DNA of 64,000 nucleotides from Colias croceus. Its lineage: Eukaryota; Arthropoda; Insecta; Lepidoptera; Pieridae. The notes below the pieces were generated by a model that did no database searches, had not been told where the DNA came from, and was given only the letters and a program-made list of their open reading frames with translations. Positions within the stretch are counted from its first letter, which is position 1. The number at the start of each line of letters is the position of its first letter. Shown one piece after another: positions 1-12,296 of the stretch. Both the position numbers and the translations under genes were made by a program. Location: positions 5,396,501 through 5,460,500 of the forward strand of contig NC_059550.1 of assembly GCF_905220415.1 (NCBI RefSeq), written 5' to 3'.

Positions 1-96
1 CGGCTCTTCCTCCCTTCACCCCCGCGATACACCATGTGGTACCAGCCAGTTTACGATGAGCCATTTCATGCGACTTCAGTGCTTGATTTTAGTTAG
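1..96 (+). other. Open frame entering from left edge, possibly the end of an exon
   Basis: The first ~95 bases are clearly GC-richer than what follows. Frame 1 is open from the window edge to a TAG at 94-96, about 31 codons, and includes the peptide YTMWYQPVYDEPFH. Frame 2 is open for slightly longer. No family is recognised. It could be the 3' end of a coding exon, a repeat fragment or chance. A splice acceptor cannot be checked because the upstream sequence is missing. Confidence 0.15.
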
Positions 97-2274
97 AACG
101 TTAAAATTATGGCGGTCCACCTAAATTGGTGCATTTTTACCTCCCGGGTTTTCATATGCATGTTCACGCCTAGGTAGGGCTTCTGAAATGACGTCTCGCC
201 GCTAATTGATAGGCACGTAATTGATTAGGGAAATATCAAAGGGGAAAGATGACTAACTTTCTTCATGGTTCAACATTAGATATAATTCTGTCGACATATG
301 CTCTGGTACGAAGTATTTGTAAGCAATCCATAATTTTGTGCATGACACGCCGTTGACAGATTACACTTTACACACACGCAGTGCAAGCGACGATAACGAG
401 ATGATAAAAGATTGTTTGTGTAAAGTGCGACGAACTTTGAAGAAAATTGAGTTAATGAGAGAGCAATTGAAGCGTGCATCCCTCCGGTGGCGAGCGTAGA
501 TTTGCAGATGGCACGATTGTACAAAAAATGCGAACCCTAACTACTGTAGTGTATGGCTTCGGCGAGATTTATGCACGCTACCTGCTAGCTTTTTCATTGC
601 TATTTTTTGTTCTCCTTTCAAATATTTTTTTACTTTACTTATATGACATTTTCTGATCGTGGGGTTTTCCCACTTTTTAGTCTAAATTGATAAGAAAAGA
701 TAAATTAACTAAGGGGTCTAGTGGGAGTGACAACTATCAATTTTAATAGGTTTGTAATTTTGAAAAATAAGATTTCTGAATGCATAGATTTGTAATTAAT
801 TACTTCATGTAAAGAGTGGAGATAAAATTTCTGGCGGCCAAAATGGTTCCTATCTAGGTACGATAATGGGCTCGTTAAATGATCGGTCATTAGTTTATTG
901 ATACATTTTTTTTCTCTTAAGTTTCTTTAGTATACTCGGTATGTTTTGTGTAATCTAGGTAAGATGATTATTGTTAAGTATTAGACTCCATATCATCTGA
1001 AAGAGTTTGTACGCAGACATATTTTAGGAAGAACGAAGAAACAATGACGGAGTACAATGAAAAAAATCCATATACGTGATTCATATTTTCATGTAAGACA
1101 ATCATTTCGTTTTATTAATATGTGCTTATTTATTCACCTGTCTACTACCTACTAACCTGACGCTATTATTAACCATTTATTATTTCGAAGATTTTCAAGA
1201 AATACTTAACAAAACATACAAACTTCCATATAGATCATTCCGACACATGTATGTAATATTTTAAGTGTATGGTTTACATTCGAGGTCTGTGCGGTACACA
1301 TGTGCGGTGAAGTGTGACACCTGACCTAACCCAATCCGACCGACTCGGCTTGCACTTGTGACTGCAGTGATGGGAACATTACTATCGATGTCAGACGTCA
1401 ATAGATAGTCGTATGTGGATAGTGGTATCATTTTATGTATAATCGAATAATTGTTTTGGGCGAAGACTTCTTCTGAATTAGTCTTTTTACTACTACTATC
1501 ACTAAAAAGTATTAAAACAAAGTCGCTGTCGTTGTCTGTCCGTCTCTATGTATTGTAAAATCTTTAAAAATAAGCAAAGGATTTTAATGCTTTTTTTATA
1601 GATAGAGAGATTCTCGAGAAATATTTTAGTATATAATTTATTAGATTTGGATAAGCGGGCTCTGCCGTTAAATGTTATCTAAGTTAGATATTACTGTCGA
1701 TAATTCCATTTTAAATTCATAACAAAATAAGGACAAAAAGCAAATCTATCGACTTTTATTTTTCAAAATGCACAACACTAGTTTGTTTTGTTTATAAGCG
1801 AGTAGGATGAAGTAGAGGGTCGTACAAAAACCTTATTTTTTATATGGTGACAAGAGAAAAATTTCGGTTCGCCTTATATGAACGTTTTTTAATGGGATTG
1901 AAGTTCTCGCCTTTTCAAAAGGGCTTATTCGTTTAGCTAAGTGGTTTTAGGTAAATAGCGAAGGTTCCATATTTACTCACATTTGCTTAGAATTTAAATA
2001 CACGACATCTTTTTCATTTTAATTAAATTTAATATGGTATACTTATTACTTACATAAGTCTTCATTATTTTCTGCCAAAATGCATGGTTTTCTAATTATC
2101 TCAAATGGCAACAATGTTGCATAATTGCAGATTGAAGATTTAAAATAAAATTACTCATACGAGTCATACGGCTTAATTAAATGATAAAAAGTTTCTTAGA
2201 AATGTTTTATATTGAATAACTGAGGTGTGCGTTGGAATAATTTTATTAAGCTATTATATTTATATACCTACTAG
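97..2274. other. AT-rich non-coding stretch
   Basis: No convincing gene. Open frames at 276-524 (minus), 474-656 (plus) and 705-890 (minus) overlap each other, have AT-driven composition and match no family I recognise. A CAGTGATGGGAAC string at 1365 resembles a hAT terminal repeat, but no partner end was found. Confidence 0.6.
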
Positions 2275-2500
2275 CTGCCCGCAGCTTCGCTTGCGTGGAA
2301 AAGTTAAATTTTCATGGTATAAGTTTTCATCCCCCATTTTACCCCTTTAGGCGATGAATTTTCTAAAATCCTTTCTTAGGGGACGCCTACGTTATGACAT
2401 CTACCTGCATGCCAAATTTCAGCCCGATACGTCCAGTGGTTTGGGCTGTGCGTTGGTAGATCACTATATCAGTCACCTTTGAGTTTTATATACATAGATA
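2275..2500 (-). mobile_element. Short Helitron-like non-autonomous repeat
   Basis: Read on the minus strand, the repeat starts TCTATGTATATAAAAC directly after an A and ends GGGCAGCTAG directly before a T. This is the A/T insertion pattern and CTAG 3' end expected of Helitrons. Just inside the 3' end is a small hairpin with CGCA and TGCG arms. The length is about 225 bp and there is no coding capacity. The ACTAGCTGCCCGC start (plus-strand reading) is shared with the copies at 49788 and 61319. Classification as Helitron is inferred from the termini; such repeats have also been labelled RTE-related. Confidence 0.55.
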
Positions 2501-5500
2501 TTTTTTATCTTATGTGTATTTTAACGATTTTTGATACATTACCGGTAAACAATCTAGCTATACCCAACAATTGCTGCAATAAATAAAATGTTTAAGCTAT
2601 TGTGAAATGCGATCACGTATTTGCAAGCGGATCTCTTTGATTATATCTGTACGTGGTTTGGCTTTCTGTCTGAATAAAGCGAAACGTAAACCACCATAAA
2701 ATGATTTGCCAAATCTGGGTGTTGTTTAATGTATAGAGATATTTTACTTTATACATAGAATTTAAAATCAATGAAAACCTCTAGGAATATATTTTTCAGA
2801 CGAGTATTTAGTAAGATATTAGATGTACAATAAAAACATATAAATTTAATAAGAAAATTTAGATACAATCAAAAGGTATGTTCATAATATTATGTGGCAT
2901 GCATGATTCGATGAATGATTAAATGAACATACGGCAATTAAACGATAGCTTTGCAGAATAATAATACACGTATGTACCTACCTACCTTAAAAATTTTTTT
3001 GAACTATATATGTAATTTTAATAAGCTTCAGTAATATTCCATTCCAAACAATGAGTATGTCACTTAGGTAAGTCGTAACGCAACATTTAGATTCTCTATT
3101 TTTATCTCATGTATGTTTTATGTAATGTGCGCGGAATGGCATTGTGATTTTATCGATACACGAACTCTAACATTAGTTTAAATCTCCGGTATATAACTAG
3201 CAATAGAAACACTAAAACAGCGAGTATTCCTTTGTTTTATTTCGTAGAAGCGTCAGAGGTCGAGACCGGCATTTAAAATGTGTACATTTTTTTTAAACAA
3301 ATGAGAAGCGCGCACCGACAACAAATGTTCGGTCCTTATTGTTTCCAATTCTCTGTAAGCTTATAATTACATTCCATTCATGTAGTGAGCCATTATTATT
3401 TATCTCAAATGTTTATATGTACAAAATGTGTTGAGTACAATGTAGAAACACGTGTATTTTATAATATTCTTGTGTACAACAGAACAAACATCAGCATATG
3501 TGGATATTGCCAGCCCAGACACGTCTCATAACAAACGACTAAGTATAGCTAGCTTTATGTGTATGTAAATGGAGTTGCATGACGTACGTTCTTCCAAGAG
3601 GTGTACAATGCACTTTTATAGTTCGACAGACGCGTCAAGCTTACCGCAAAAGTGATGAGACCCTTTGTCGATACACTCCATGTCTAAGTAAATAATAATA
3701 TAAGAAATAGAGATTCGTCGGCCAAAACAGAGAATACTTTATGTTATGAGTTCTAATAGAGACAGAATGAAATTATAGATTTTATGATTAATTCAATGAA
3801 TCATCCAAAGCACATTAATTGAAATGCCAATTATCACAGCAGATGTGCAGATTAAAGGTTATAGTAGAAAAAAGAAATCATTATGCTTAATTTTAATATT
3901 ATTAAAAATTAAGTATGGAGACAAAGAACATAAATTACAAATATTCAAGGATAGAATGCATACTACGACGACCACGACATTAAAATATTTTAAGCTTATA
4001 TCAGTTTTATATTACTCTTTTACGTTTGCGAAAATAAAATAATTATTTATAGCATTGTTGTATATATTCTCCATACAAGTTTTATCCAAAGTATTTATAA
4101 AACTAATAGATAAGATAGGAAAACAGCAAATAAGGAGTTTATTTGTATTTCGTCTGCAGAGATTAAGACATTATTTATTTCAGCGTTTCTTGCTGCATCT
4201 CAAACAGATTGTGCATTACTTTTATAGAGGTAGAATTTAGTATTATCACATATCGATAGATAGTTGCGTACATCCCTATCTCAAACCGCAAGTTATAAGG
4301 CTGGTCACGCACTTCCCTAAACGCGCCCCGATGTATTGTCTCAGCCGATACTTAGCTCTGTCTTTCAATTTTTAACAGCCAGTGTTAAACTTTATTCCAT
4401 TTATTTTTCAATAGGTATTATTATTGAATGAAGATCTATCAACCATATCATAACTAAATTAAGAATAAGTAGATACTTATGTGTTTCTATCAAGCTAGTT
4501 AAGCAGGTAAGTTCGGTACCTAAAATAATAGAATAATTATAATCTTTTATTCTCTTTTATTATTGTGTATAGCAAGCATAAACATATTTTAAAAGCTATA
4601 TTTTCCAAAGCTTCCCTGCGTTGTTATTAAAGTCACATAATATCGTGACTTAAACTTCTACGGACCCCCAATGAAAATTTTCTCCCTAAGAATTGAAACC
4701 AACATTTTAGAATGTTTAATTATGTATTTTGTAACAAATTAACTAAAGAAAGATTGTTTAAATTTTCTGGCATCGATTAATTTGTTTAGATAATGTTTAC
4801 CAGAAATAATAATTTTCATGTGAATCCATAAAAATACAGTGTTAAATGGAATTCCGATATTAATCTTTTCCGCAAATAGTGGATTCCAAATCTGCAACGA
4901 TAAAAATAATACACTGGTGCACCGTGCAACGTCATTTCAACTTTGTGATACTAAAAGAATTATATGATGAAAAAGGTTTATTTCTAAAATATCAATCCAT
5001 ACTTGTATCTATTTTCACAGTCCTATTAAAAAGAAGGTTAAAAAGGATTTTTAATGAATTTTAAGTGAATTAAAAAACGACGTACGACTAATTATTAATA
5101 TCCGAGAGAGCTTTCAGTTTCACGGCATTACCGTTAACTTACATAGAATTTTCCAACCACCATTTATTTGTTCTAATTATGAAGCGTTAAGCTTTTTATA
5201 AAAAAATATTAAATTGAATATTAATTGTATGCGTAGATTGCAACTTGAAATAAATAAATAGAGCTGAATATAAGATACTTAAATTTTGTAACCTTTTATA
5301 TAAAAACTATTACGTATTGTATTCCAGAATGATAAGACCAAAAAAAATAAAACAAGCATATAACTTTCGATATTATGGTGGGAATGATAAAAATAAAGTT
5401 AAAATTTAAAGAAATAATTCGATCCACATTACCGTACATAACGTCATGACATGTTTCACTTTTATTTTGTAGACAGCCAGCTCGAAATGGATGAGGCGAT

Positions 5501-5876
5501 GCGGTTAATGTAAGTGCTTTTATAAAAAGTTGCACTCGTCCGAGAAACCAGTTCTCGTTCTACCCGTTGCCAAAATGCCAAAATTCCTACAAACATATTA
5601 TTATGGCGTAAAGTAATCTGCTAGATAATCTCGATTTTTATGAAGCATTTTCAGTATTACGTCTAAATTGAACTAGAGATTATACTGGTTAAATTCGACA
5701 ACAAAAAATGATAATATTTAAAAGATGTGCAAAACAGTTATTATAATCAAGTCAATGTATTCGACGTTATCTGATGAGGATGGAACAATACATATTATAT
5801 TTTACTTACTTATATTAAAAAAATAATTTATTGTTTCCTTTACGCATAAAGAGGAAAAATTATAATAGCTATTATT
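2501..5876. other. AT-rich non-coding stretch
   Basis: No supported gene. Small open frames at 3824-4042, 4055-4240, 4879-5064 and 5296-5535 are AT-driven. A near-perfect splice donor (CAG then GTAAGTTC) lies at 4507, but the sequence before it is closed in all frames, so at most it would end an untranslated exon. Confidence 0.6.
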
Positions 5877-5884
5877 GGTTTAAT
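5877..5884. repeat. Left 8-bp target-site duplication of P-like element
   Basis: GGTTTAAT directly precedes the left terminal repeat. The same eight bases follow the right one at 7069-7076. Eight-base duplications are made by P-type, hAT and some other DNA transposons. Confidence 0.8.
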
Positions 5885-5915
5885 CTTAGATTACAAAATA
5901 AAAGACAGATGGAGC
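5885..5915 (+). repeat. Left TIR of P-like element
   Basis: 31-bp terminal inverted repeat matching 7038-7068 with a two-base mismatch at positions 19-20. Confidence 0.85.
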
Positions 5916-6049
5916 GTTTCCGAACTAAACCGAATGATTTATCGTCATTTTCAATAAAGCTATGTGTGCTGTCATTTCGCCGCTGCACTGTACGTACACG
6001 GTGATTCTGTGTGCGTGTAATGTTACCGGATATTGAAAAATTTCCCAAA

Positions 6050-6235
6050 TTTTTCCCCGATTACGGAAAAAAGAGGGTTATGTTTTTCGAGTTTATGTAT
6101 GTATGTATAATATTTCTTTGACACGCCCTGCAGTATAAACCGTTGGACCGATTTTGAGATGTGAGGTTTCATTGCAATCATCTGAATTATTGTTATGTTA
6201 GTGGCGGTAGTGACGTAGGCTATATACATAAATTA
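6050..6235. repeat. Degraded interspersed repeat inside the P-like element
   Basis: The segment contains a TATG-rich run followed by ACACGCCCTGCAGTATAAAC and GTTGGACCGATTTTGA. I recognise this phrasing as a repeat common in lepidopteran genomes, but I cannot assign its class. It appears nested in the transposon. No target duplication is visible. Confidence 0.35.
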
Positions 6236-6601
6236 GCAGTCAAGTTTTAATTTTTATTTTAATATAATTTCGGGTTTATGATATTTTTTTTATAATACCT
6301 ATTGTAAAAATTCTTTTATTATATAAAGTACCTGCCTACTAAAGTTATATATGGACAAAATAATTAAATTCAATTTTTAATTAAATAAACACATAAAAAA
6401 AGTTTCAATATTAACTATGATAATTATATTTTTTTTTTTCAAAATATATAAATGCGAATAGCGGTAGTTTTTAGTCGAGAATACGGAACATTTTATTTTC
6501 ATCATGGAGTTCACATAAATTAAATCGCTAGCGAAAACGACTATGACGTTTTTAAGCTTTAAAAAAGTAACAAAATAATGTATTATGCTTATTAAAATAA
6601 T

Positions 6602-6906
6602 CTAATAATGATCATGAACCTTTAGTGCACTATACAAATAATCACATTCACGATCGAAAAATCCAACAGCATTACCCTGAAGATCTTTTAACCATTTTAC
6701 CGTTTTACCAATAAAAATGGCAAATTCATTTTCAAAATACTGGCAACATACGTTGAAGTTTTGTATTCCTTCATATCTGTAAAATTATTATTCGTATAAA
6801 GAAATAAATCAGCCAAATAATCTACAGAAAACCTGTGAAACGATGTTTCATCTTTTTTTTTTGTTTTCGGGAACAAATTTTACAGCGTTTTATTATCACA
6901 AGACAG
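6602..6906 (-). pseudogene. Broken transposase remnant with THAP-like N-terminus
   Basis: Read on the minus strand, two pieces look coding. The first (about 6906-6785) has a Cys-x2-Cys pair in one frame and, after an A10 run, KKKDETSFHRF in another. A cysteine pair followed by SFHRF is how THAP DNA-binding domains begin, and THAP domains are found at the N-terminus of P-element transposases. The frame change falls in the A10 run, as expected for a decayed copy. The second piece (about 6785-6602) encodes roughly 60 residues, including NVCCQYFENEFAIF and NAVGFFDRECDYLY, and ends at a TAG (6602-6604). A TTTTACAG at the junction could be a splice acceptor. The distal THAP Cys/His pair and the catalytic domain were not found. 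The protein is not functional here. Assignment to THAP/P transposase is plausible but unproven. Confidence 0.4.
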
Positions 6907-7037
6907 CATTTTTTTACTAAAATTGCAAACCCTTTTTGACGTATTGCATGACACTATATGCGCTATAGCACTGGTGCAGCGACGTATTTGCTTTTGATTT
7001 CGTATTTTCTTTGACAAGGGCGACGGGCGGTTGTCAT

Positions 7038-7068
7038 GCTCCATCTGTACTTTATTTTGTAATCTAAG
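7038..7068 (-). repeat. Right TIR of P-like element
   Basis: Inverted partner of 5885-5915, followed directly by the second GGTTTAAT (7069-7076). Confidence 0.85.
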
Positions 7069-7076
7069 GGTTTAAT

Positions 7077-8864
7077 GCTCTAAGGCATCACTCGATTATT
7101 TGATTGTTAGTTTACGTTATAATTATTATTAATTAGGTAGATAGGTATTATGAATTTAATCGCAATCTCTATCTCCGAATTTTCTTTTTATTTGCACATT
7201 CTTTTGTGTTTCTAATGTTTTAAAGTCGTTTATATTATATACCTACCTATTATAAACGGAAATGTCTAAAATATCAAAATCTGAATATTTATAAAATTAT
7301 ATAAAAAATATTATGTTAATTTTGCATTCAGCATTATTTTGGGTCAAAATTAATTTGAGAATGGCTATTTATGCAATCAGTTGAATATATTTACTGTAAA
7401 AATTGTTAATTTGTTGGCCATATACGAACAACGGCCAGGTTATATGAAGAATTTTAATGTATTTACAGAATGTATATTTGTTAAATGGATACAGACGTTG
7501 TGAACGTCCATGACATTTTCATACATTTTGTATTTACAAGTTTTTATTTGAAATAAGTTCAAATATAATATATGAAAAGTAAATTAAATATACAAACGGA
7601 TTTCCTACAGCTAAACTTACAATGAAAAGTTACGTACAAGAACTCGTTGAGTATGAGTTATTTACGTTTGTTATTACAATGTTATGTACAATACTACCTA
7701 ATTTTATATATTCAAGTTTTGAATTGACGCGCTAGTAACAATGTAAACGGTCAGATAAGACACCCATTTGCTACATCCTTATTCCAAGGACGACAGTGCC
7801 GTCGAATCAGCGATCAAATGCTAATTCAGGCGCTACGCTGAATACCTTATGCGTACTTATATAAAAAATGTCATATCATTCTATTTACCTCCACCTTTGC
7901 GCACACTACATTAACTTTATTACAACTAAAATAATACCAATTTATTTCGCATCAAGACTCGACGTTCTCGGCTCTATTAACTAAGATTGGCATGAACACT
8001 TCATGAATGAATTCGTTACAAGTATCGCTGTTTACTATACGTCCATTAATGCCGCCTGACTTTACTCAAACAAAGATAATGAAATGAGTATTAAAATTGA
8101 ATTGCTGGCACCGACTGCGCGAGCATCCGCCAAAAATAAAGTCCTTGACCTTCTTCACCGGAGTTTATCTCATGTAAAAATAAGAGTAACCATGAACCTC
8201 ACTAAAAGTATGCTCGTCGCTATTGCACGCTGTAACCCGTTGTCGTACAGGCGGTTGGCCTTCATCGGTTCACGAACAAGGCTCCTTTTGTGCGTCTCGT
8301 GTGAGTCCGAGCTCCCAATATAACATCTCGTATATGTCACTGAATTGAGGAAGACTGGACCAGATATATTCAGCGTACATATTCGTGTTCTGCATAGGGG
8401 CGTGATATGAATATTCTATCTATACCTACGTAAGCTTCCTCTATGCTAATAGTAATTAATTTAAAAATTTAAGACTTGGCAAACCGGTAATTTAAATGGA
8501 ATAAGGATTGATATAGTACTGAGGTACTATAGTAACGTAAGTAACTTTACCTCTACATTGAACTGCTTTTTTGTTTTTCTTGTTGACTGCCCATCTTCCC
8601 CATACAATCATGGGAACGGCAATGAACTAATTGAAAGAAATTAACTCTAGACGGTAATAAGTAATAACGTAGTACTACAGAACTGTATCGTAGCATTTTA
8701 GTTCTACGCCTTAGATATTCAGACATTTAAAATATATATAAAATCTTCGCGTAAAAGTGTAGTACATATTATCTAAAAATATACCTATTGATCACCATTA
8801 ATGATGAAACAGTGTTTGAGAAGCCTTGTTTGAAAATTTCTCGGAATTCAGCGGCGCCAATTAA
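7077..8864. other. Non-coding stretch with a GC-richer block near 8080-8330
   Basis: Mostly AT-rich with no repeat I recognise. A more balanced block at 8080-8330 carries a 79-codon frame (8084-8323) rich in Arg, Leu and Ser. It shows no motif, and the block may equally be a regulatory island. Confidence 0.5.
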
Positions 8865-8868
8865 CTTA

Positions 8869-8963
8869 CCGAGTGGAATATGGAGCGAAACAGCGTTTCT
8901 TTGTTTTGGTGAATTTGGCACGTTTCTTTGTCGTTAAGTCGGTTAGGACGGCAGCCATTTATA
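8869..8963 (-). other. Candidate N-terminal coding exon
   Basis: On the minus strand an ATG (AAATGGCTGCC context) opens at 8963. The frame runs 31 codons, MAAVLTDLTTKKRAKF followed by more basic residues, up to a consensus splice donor (ACTCG then GTAAGTTA) at about 8868. The block is GC-richer than its surroundings. A TATAAA sits right at the ATG. One other frame is also open across it. No protein family is recognised and no following exon was found. Donor matches this good are expected a handful of times by chance in 64 kb, so this is only a candidate. Confidence 0.2.
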
Positions 8964-11819
8964 CACTTCTACATAAAGAACGCCGGTGGGTGGAATATTT
9001 TATGAAATATATTTGCAATTTTTAAACAATTTATGCTCAATTTCGTAAAATGGTAAATATCTGTTGATTTTTCTTTTATTAATATAAGAGTTCATTTGAA
9101 GGCGTATCTCATTTTGCCTTAGTCTAAATCACAAGTCTAAATATATTCCATTTCCCAGACATTTAATATTAATATTATGTTCAAACTCTCTTTGTATGTA
9201 AAACATTTACCTTCGAAGGCGTCGGAATTGCTGTTCATTGTGTTGTTTTTTACGATGTAATGGGATTATCTCACACGTAAGAAACATTAGTGAGGTAGTT
9301 AAAGACCAAACAGATTGAAAGTTAAAGATGGCCCTCTCATAGTGCTTGTTAGGTTTTTTCCACGTTGGAAAGATGCATTATACCAGCCTGCTTATGACTA
9401 ACAAAGCGAAACGAAGTGTCCTTAGCTTAAGCCCCTGCAATTTACGCATTTCGAGCCTCTGTACACTGATGAGATATCAAAGAGAGCCGCGAGCGAGAAC
9501 CAGTTTTTAGCCAGCCTTTAATTTAAATAATACCGCCTCGGGCTGTTCACTGTAAAAACACGCATTTCTAACTATCCTCTAGCCGACTAATCGACTGAAT
9601 TATGCAAATAACATTAACTCGAAAGCATCCCAGGCATTCATTTCGAAGGATGATACGTTAGGTGTTTATTATTAAATCGCTCTTGAATTTTTTGTGTCGA
9701 CCGAACATGTTAGAGACGAACTGGGGCATGGCCATTTAAAACTTAAAACATTCGTCCAATTGCCTGACCTTGTAATTTTAATCACAGCCAATAATGAAGA
9801 TTCACGCAATATGAGATGTTAATGAAAAAATAAACATTATTTAGTAATTTTTATTACGATTTCGGCTGTTCTAAAAGATATAAGTTATTATGGTGTTAAA
9901 TTTAATGGCCGTGTGATTTTTGTAATTATGGTAAATAAATTATTAATTTCCATTGTAACAATGTTCACATATGTATTTGATTTGGTCGTACGTATTTTGC
10001 TAGATACTAGGTACAGGCATTTCAAATTAGTATTCGATGTACCACGTCATACCGGTGTAATCTGTAAAGAAACTATTTATTGTTTTATTGGGTTTTTCAT
10101 GGATATAATGAAAAAAAAAATGTTGCTACATAATAATAGCTAGTTCATTGACCGTTTTATTTTAAAAATCTGAAACAAGTCGCGACTGCGTGGACGATTT
10201 ACAAGAAATATCTGATAAATATTTGGGCTCATCAAAATATTTCGGTACAGCGAATCGGGTATGACGTTACGTTATGTTATGATACACATTTTTGTTTATT
10301 TTACGACATGGGATATTCACATCACTAAAATAATGTAAAATGACTACTTATATTCATAAACAAAATTTTGTTTCCTAGTGCAATTTTTGACGATGATATT
10401 TACATCGTTTATGATTTTCAAATCAAAATACCATTTTGGTCCATTCGAGACTTTGGATTTTCATATTGCACGACGCAAATAAAAACAGAACGAAATAAAT
10501 GTAGGTGAATATAATATTTTAGAGTACATTTCTAAATACATACTCTTGAATAAGACTAATAACCATCAATTTGTATCCATTTAAACCTTTATTATAACAG
10601 ATACAAAGAATAATATAGGTGACAATGTGTCTTGTTATTTAAATTTCTATGGTGACAATATTTCACAACTGAGTAGAAATAAACCTGTTTGTGTTATGTT
10701 TATTTAAACATTTAATTATAATTATTAATCTATTGTTGATCTTGAATGCGGCACATTATTTATGATATTTTATGGATTAGTTAAAGCAAACAAACTCATA
10801 ATGGGGTTAAATTTAAAATTATAACTAAGTAACTTTAAAATATTTTATTGAATAAATAGAGATATAAAATAAAATATTTGTACAGCCTTATACACTAGAC
10901 AACAAAGATAATATAGAGATTCTATGAAATAAATGAGCTTATGCCAACATAATTACCGCACAGAAAAATATCAAACAAAATATGAACGTTAATATTTTCA
11001 CATATAGATTGCAAACTTAATTGTAGTTCTGTGTCGTACAAAAAGGTACAAATAGTTACAAAATATGAAGGCAGCTGTGTGGTCGTCAGTAGTAATTTAC
11101 ACTTAGTTATGGTTGTCCTTAATAGAATTTATGTAATTTGAAGTCATAAATTGAAGACAAATGTTGGTTAACTTTTACGCACGTAACTGATTGGGCAATA
11201 AACGGTTTCAAAACGAGCGGTTTCGCATGATAATAATCGATGTGTATATTAATGAAATAGTTTTGCGAAACTTTAACAAAATTAAAGAACGATGAAGTAT
11301 ATCTAAATTGTAAACGGCAGCAATAAGAATTAAAGACTTGTATGATAATTATAGTGAGTCAAAACTGTATGATTTCAGCTGAGTCATTTTCAGTTAAATT
11401 GTGTTGAATAGGTACTGTATGTAAATATGTAAATAATCTTCATATTTTTTGAAGTTGTTATTAAACAGTTTGGTTTATTACATAAGATACCTACTTTATT
11501 TTATTAAGGTTAGTAATTAAATTATATGAATTTATTATTAGAATTATGTAACTTATAAATAATTTTCATAGTTAATTACATCCGTTAATCTTTAAGTAAC
11601 ACAATTTTTTGGAACCTGTCAACTTGCGATCTTTATAACAACACTAAATTAAATATTATTGTATTATATATTTTATATACAGCTAAAATAAAAACAACAT
11701 AAGTAAATATTTCTTTAAAGTTTTCTCAGCGCAGCCCTAACATTTTTGTAGTGAAAGTAAAGTACAGATCTGTGTATACTATGTATGTATATTATACATA
11801 ATAGTGTCAGGCTAAACTA
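8964..11819. other. AT-rich non-coding stretch
   Basis: No supported gene or classifiable repeat. The part at 9310-9560 is GC-richer without an open frame of note. A 76-codon frame at 9913-10143 is AT-driven and hydrophobic only because of T-rich codons. Confidence 0.55.
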
Positions 11820-11900
11820 AGGTAGTGGCAACGGCCTCGCAGGCAGGAAGCTGGGCGCTTCCGAGCGGAAGCGGTGGAGACGGAAGGCCTCGCGACTTAT
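11820..11900. promoter_or_regulatory. Isolated GC-rich island
   Basis: About 80 bases of GC-rich sequence stand out sharply from an AT-rich background. The octamer GGCCTCGC appears twice (11833-11840, 11886-11893). Between them lies a perfect dyad, CGCTTCCG and CGGAAGCG (11856-11863, 11866-11873), separated by two bases. No long open frame. It could be a regulatory island, an untranslated exon or the relic of a repeat. Confidence 0.3.
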
Positions 11901-12296
11901 GACTTAATTGCTTATGTTTGTCTAGGTTTTGACTACTGGTGTCGGTAATGAGTTGAGATTGTTGATGTGACTGTTTTGATTGGTGACAATTTGAGATCTA
12001 CTCAAATCGTTACTGGAAATTAGATCTATCCTTAAAGGCTGAGATTTCTTAGGGTTTGTTTGTCAAGATATTAATAAATGATATAGATAATAATACAGAT
12101 TATTAATAAGGGACGTTACCTGTAATCTACTTAATCAAAATCAAAGTCACACAGTTATTAATTCAGTAACACTTTTTTCGTGACACTCTGAATTAACTCT
12201 ACTTTTGATAACTCTACATTTTTAGATTTTTTATCCAATAATAATAATTATATTCATATAAACCTATTAATTTGCAAGATAGATTGTAACATAAAT
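11901..12296. other. AT-rich non-coding stretch
   Basis: Nothing recognisable: no repeat ends, RNA gene or open frame of note. Confidence 0.55.

Larger units (their letters stand above)
5885..7068 (-). mobile_element. 1.18-kb DNA transposon with 31-bp TIRs, P-element-like
   Basis: The left end (5885-5915) begins CTTAGATTACAAAATAAA. The right end (7038-7068) is its reverse complement over 31 bp with two mismatches. Exact 8-bp duplications (GGTTTAAT) flank both ends, so the boundaries are firm. A 31-bp TIR with an 8-bp duplication is the P-element arrangement; hAT also makes 8-bp duplications but usually has shorter TIRs. GCTGCAC occurs inverted about 95 bp inside each end, which may be an internal inverted repeat. 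On the minus strand are transposase-like remnants, including a short THAP-like stretch. At this length, with broken frames, it is a non-autonomous deletion derivative. The boundaries are seen directly; the superfamily is inferred. Confidence 0.7.

Noticed and set aside
1365..1384. CAGTGATGGGAAC start resembling a hAT terminal repeat
   Set aside because: No inverted partner or 8-bp duplication was found downstream.
4507..4514. Consensus splice donor CAG/GTAAGTTC
   Set aside because: Sequence before it is closed in every frame, and donors this good are expected several times by chance in 64 kb.
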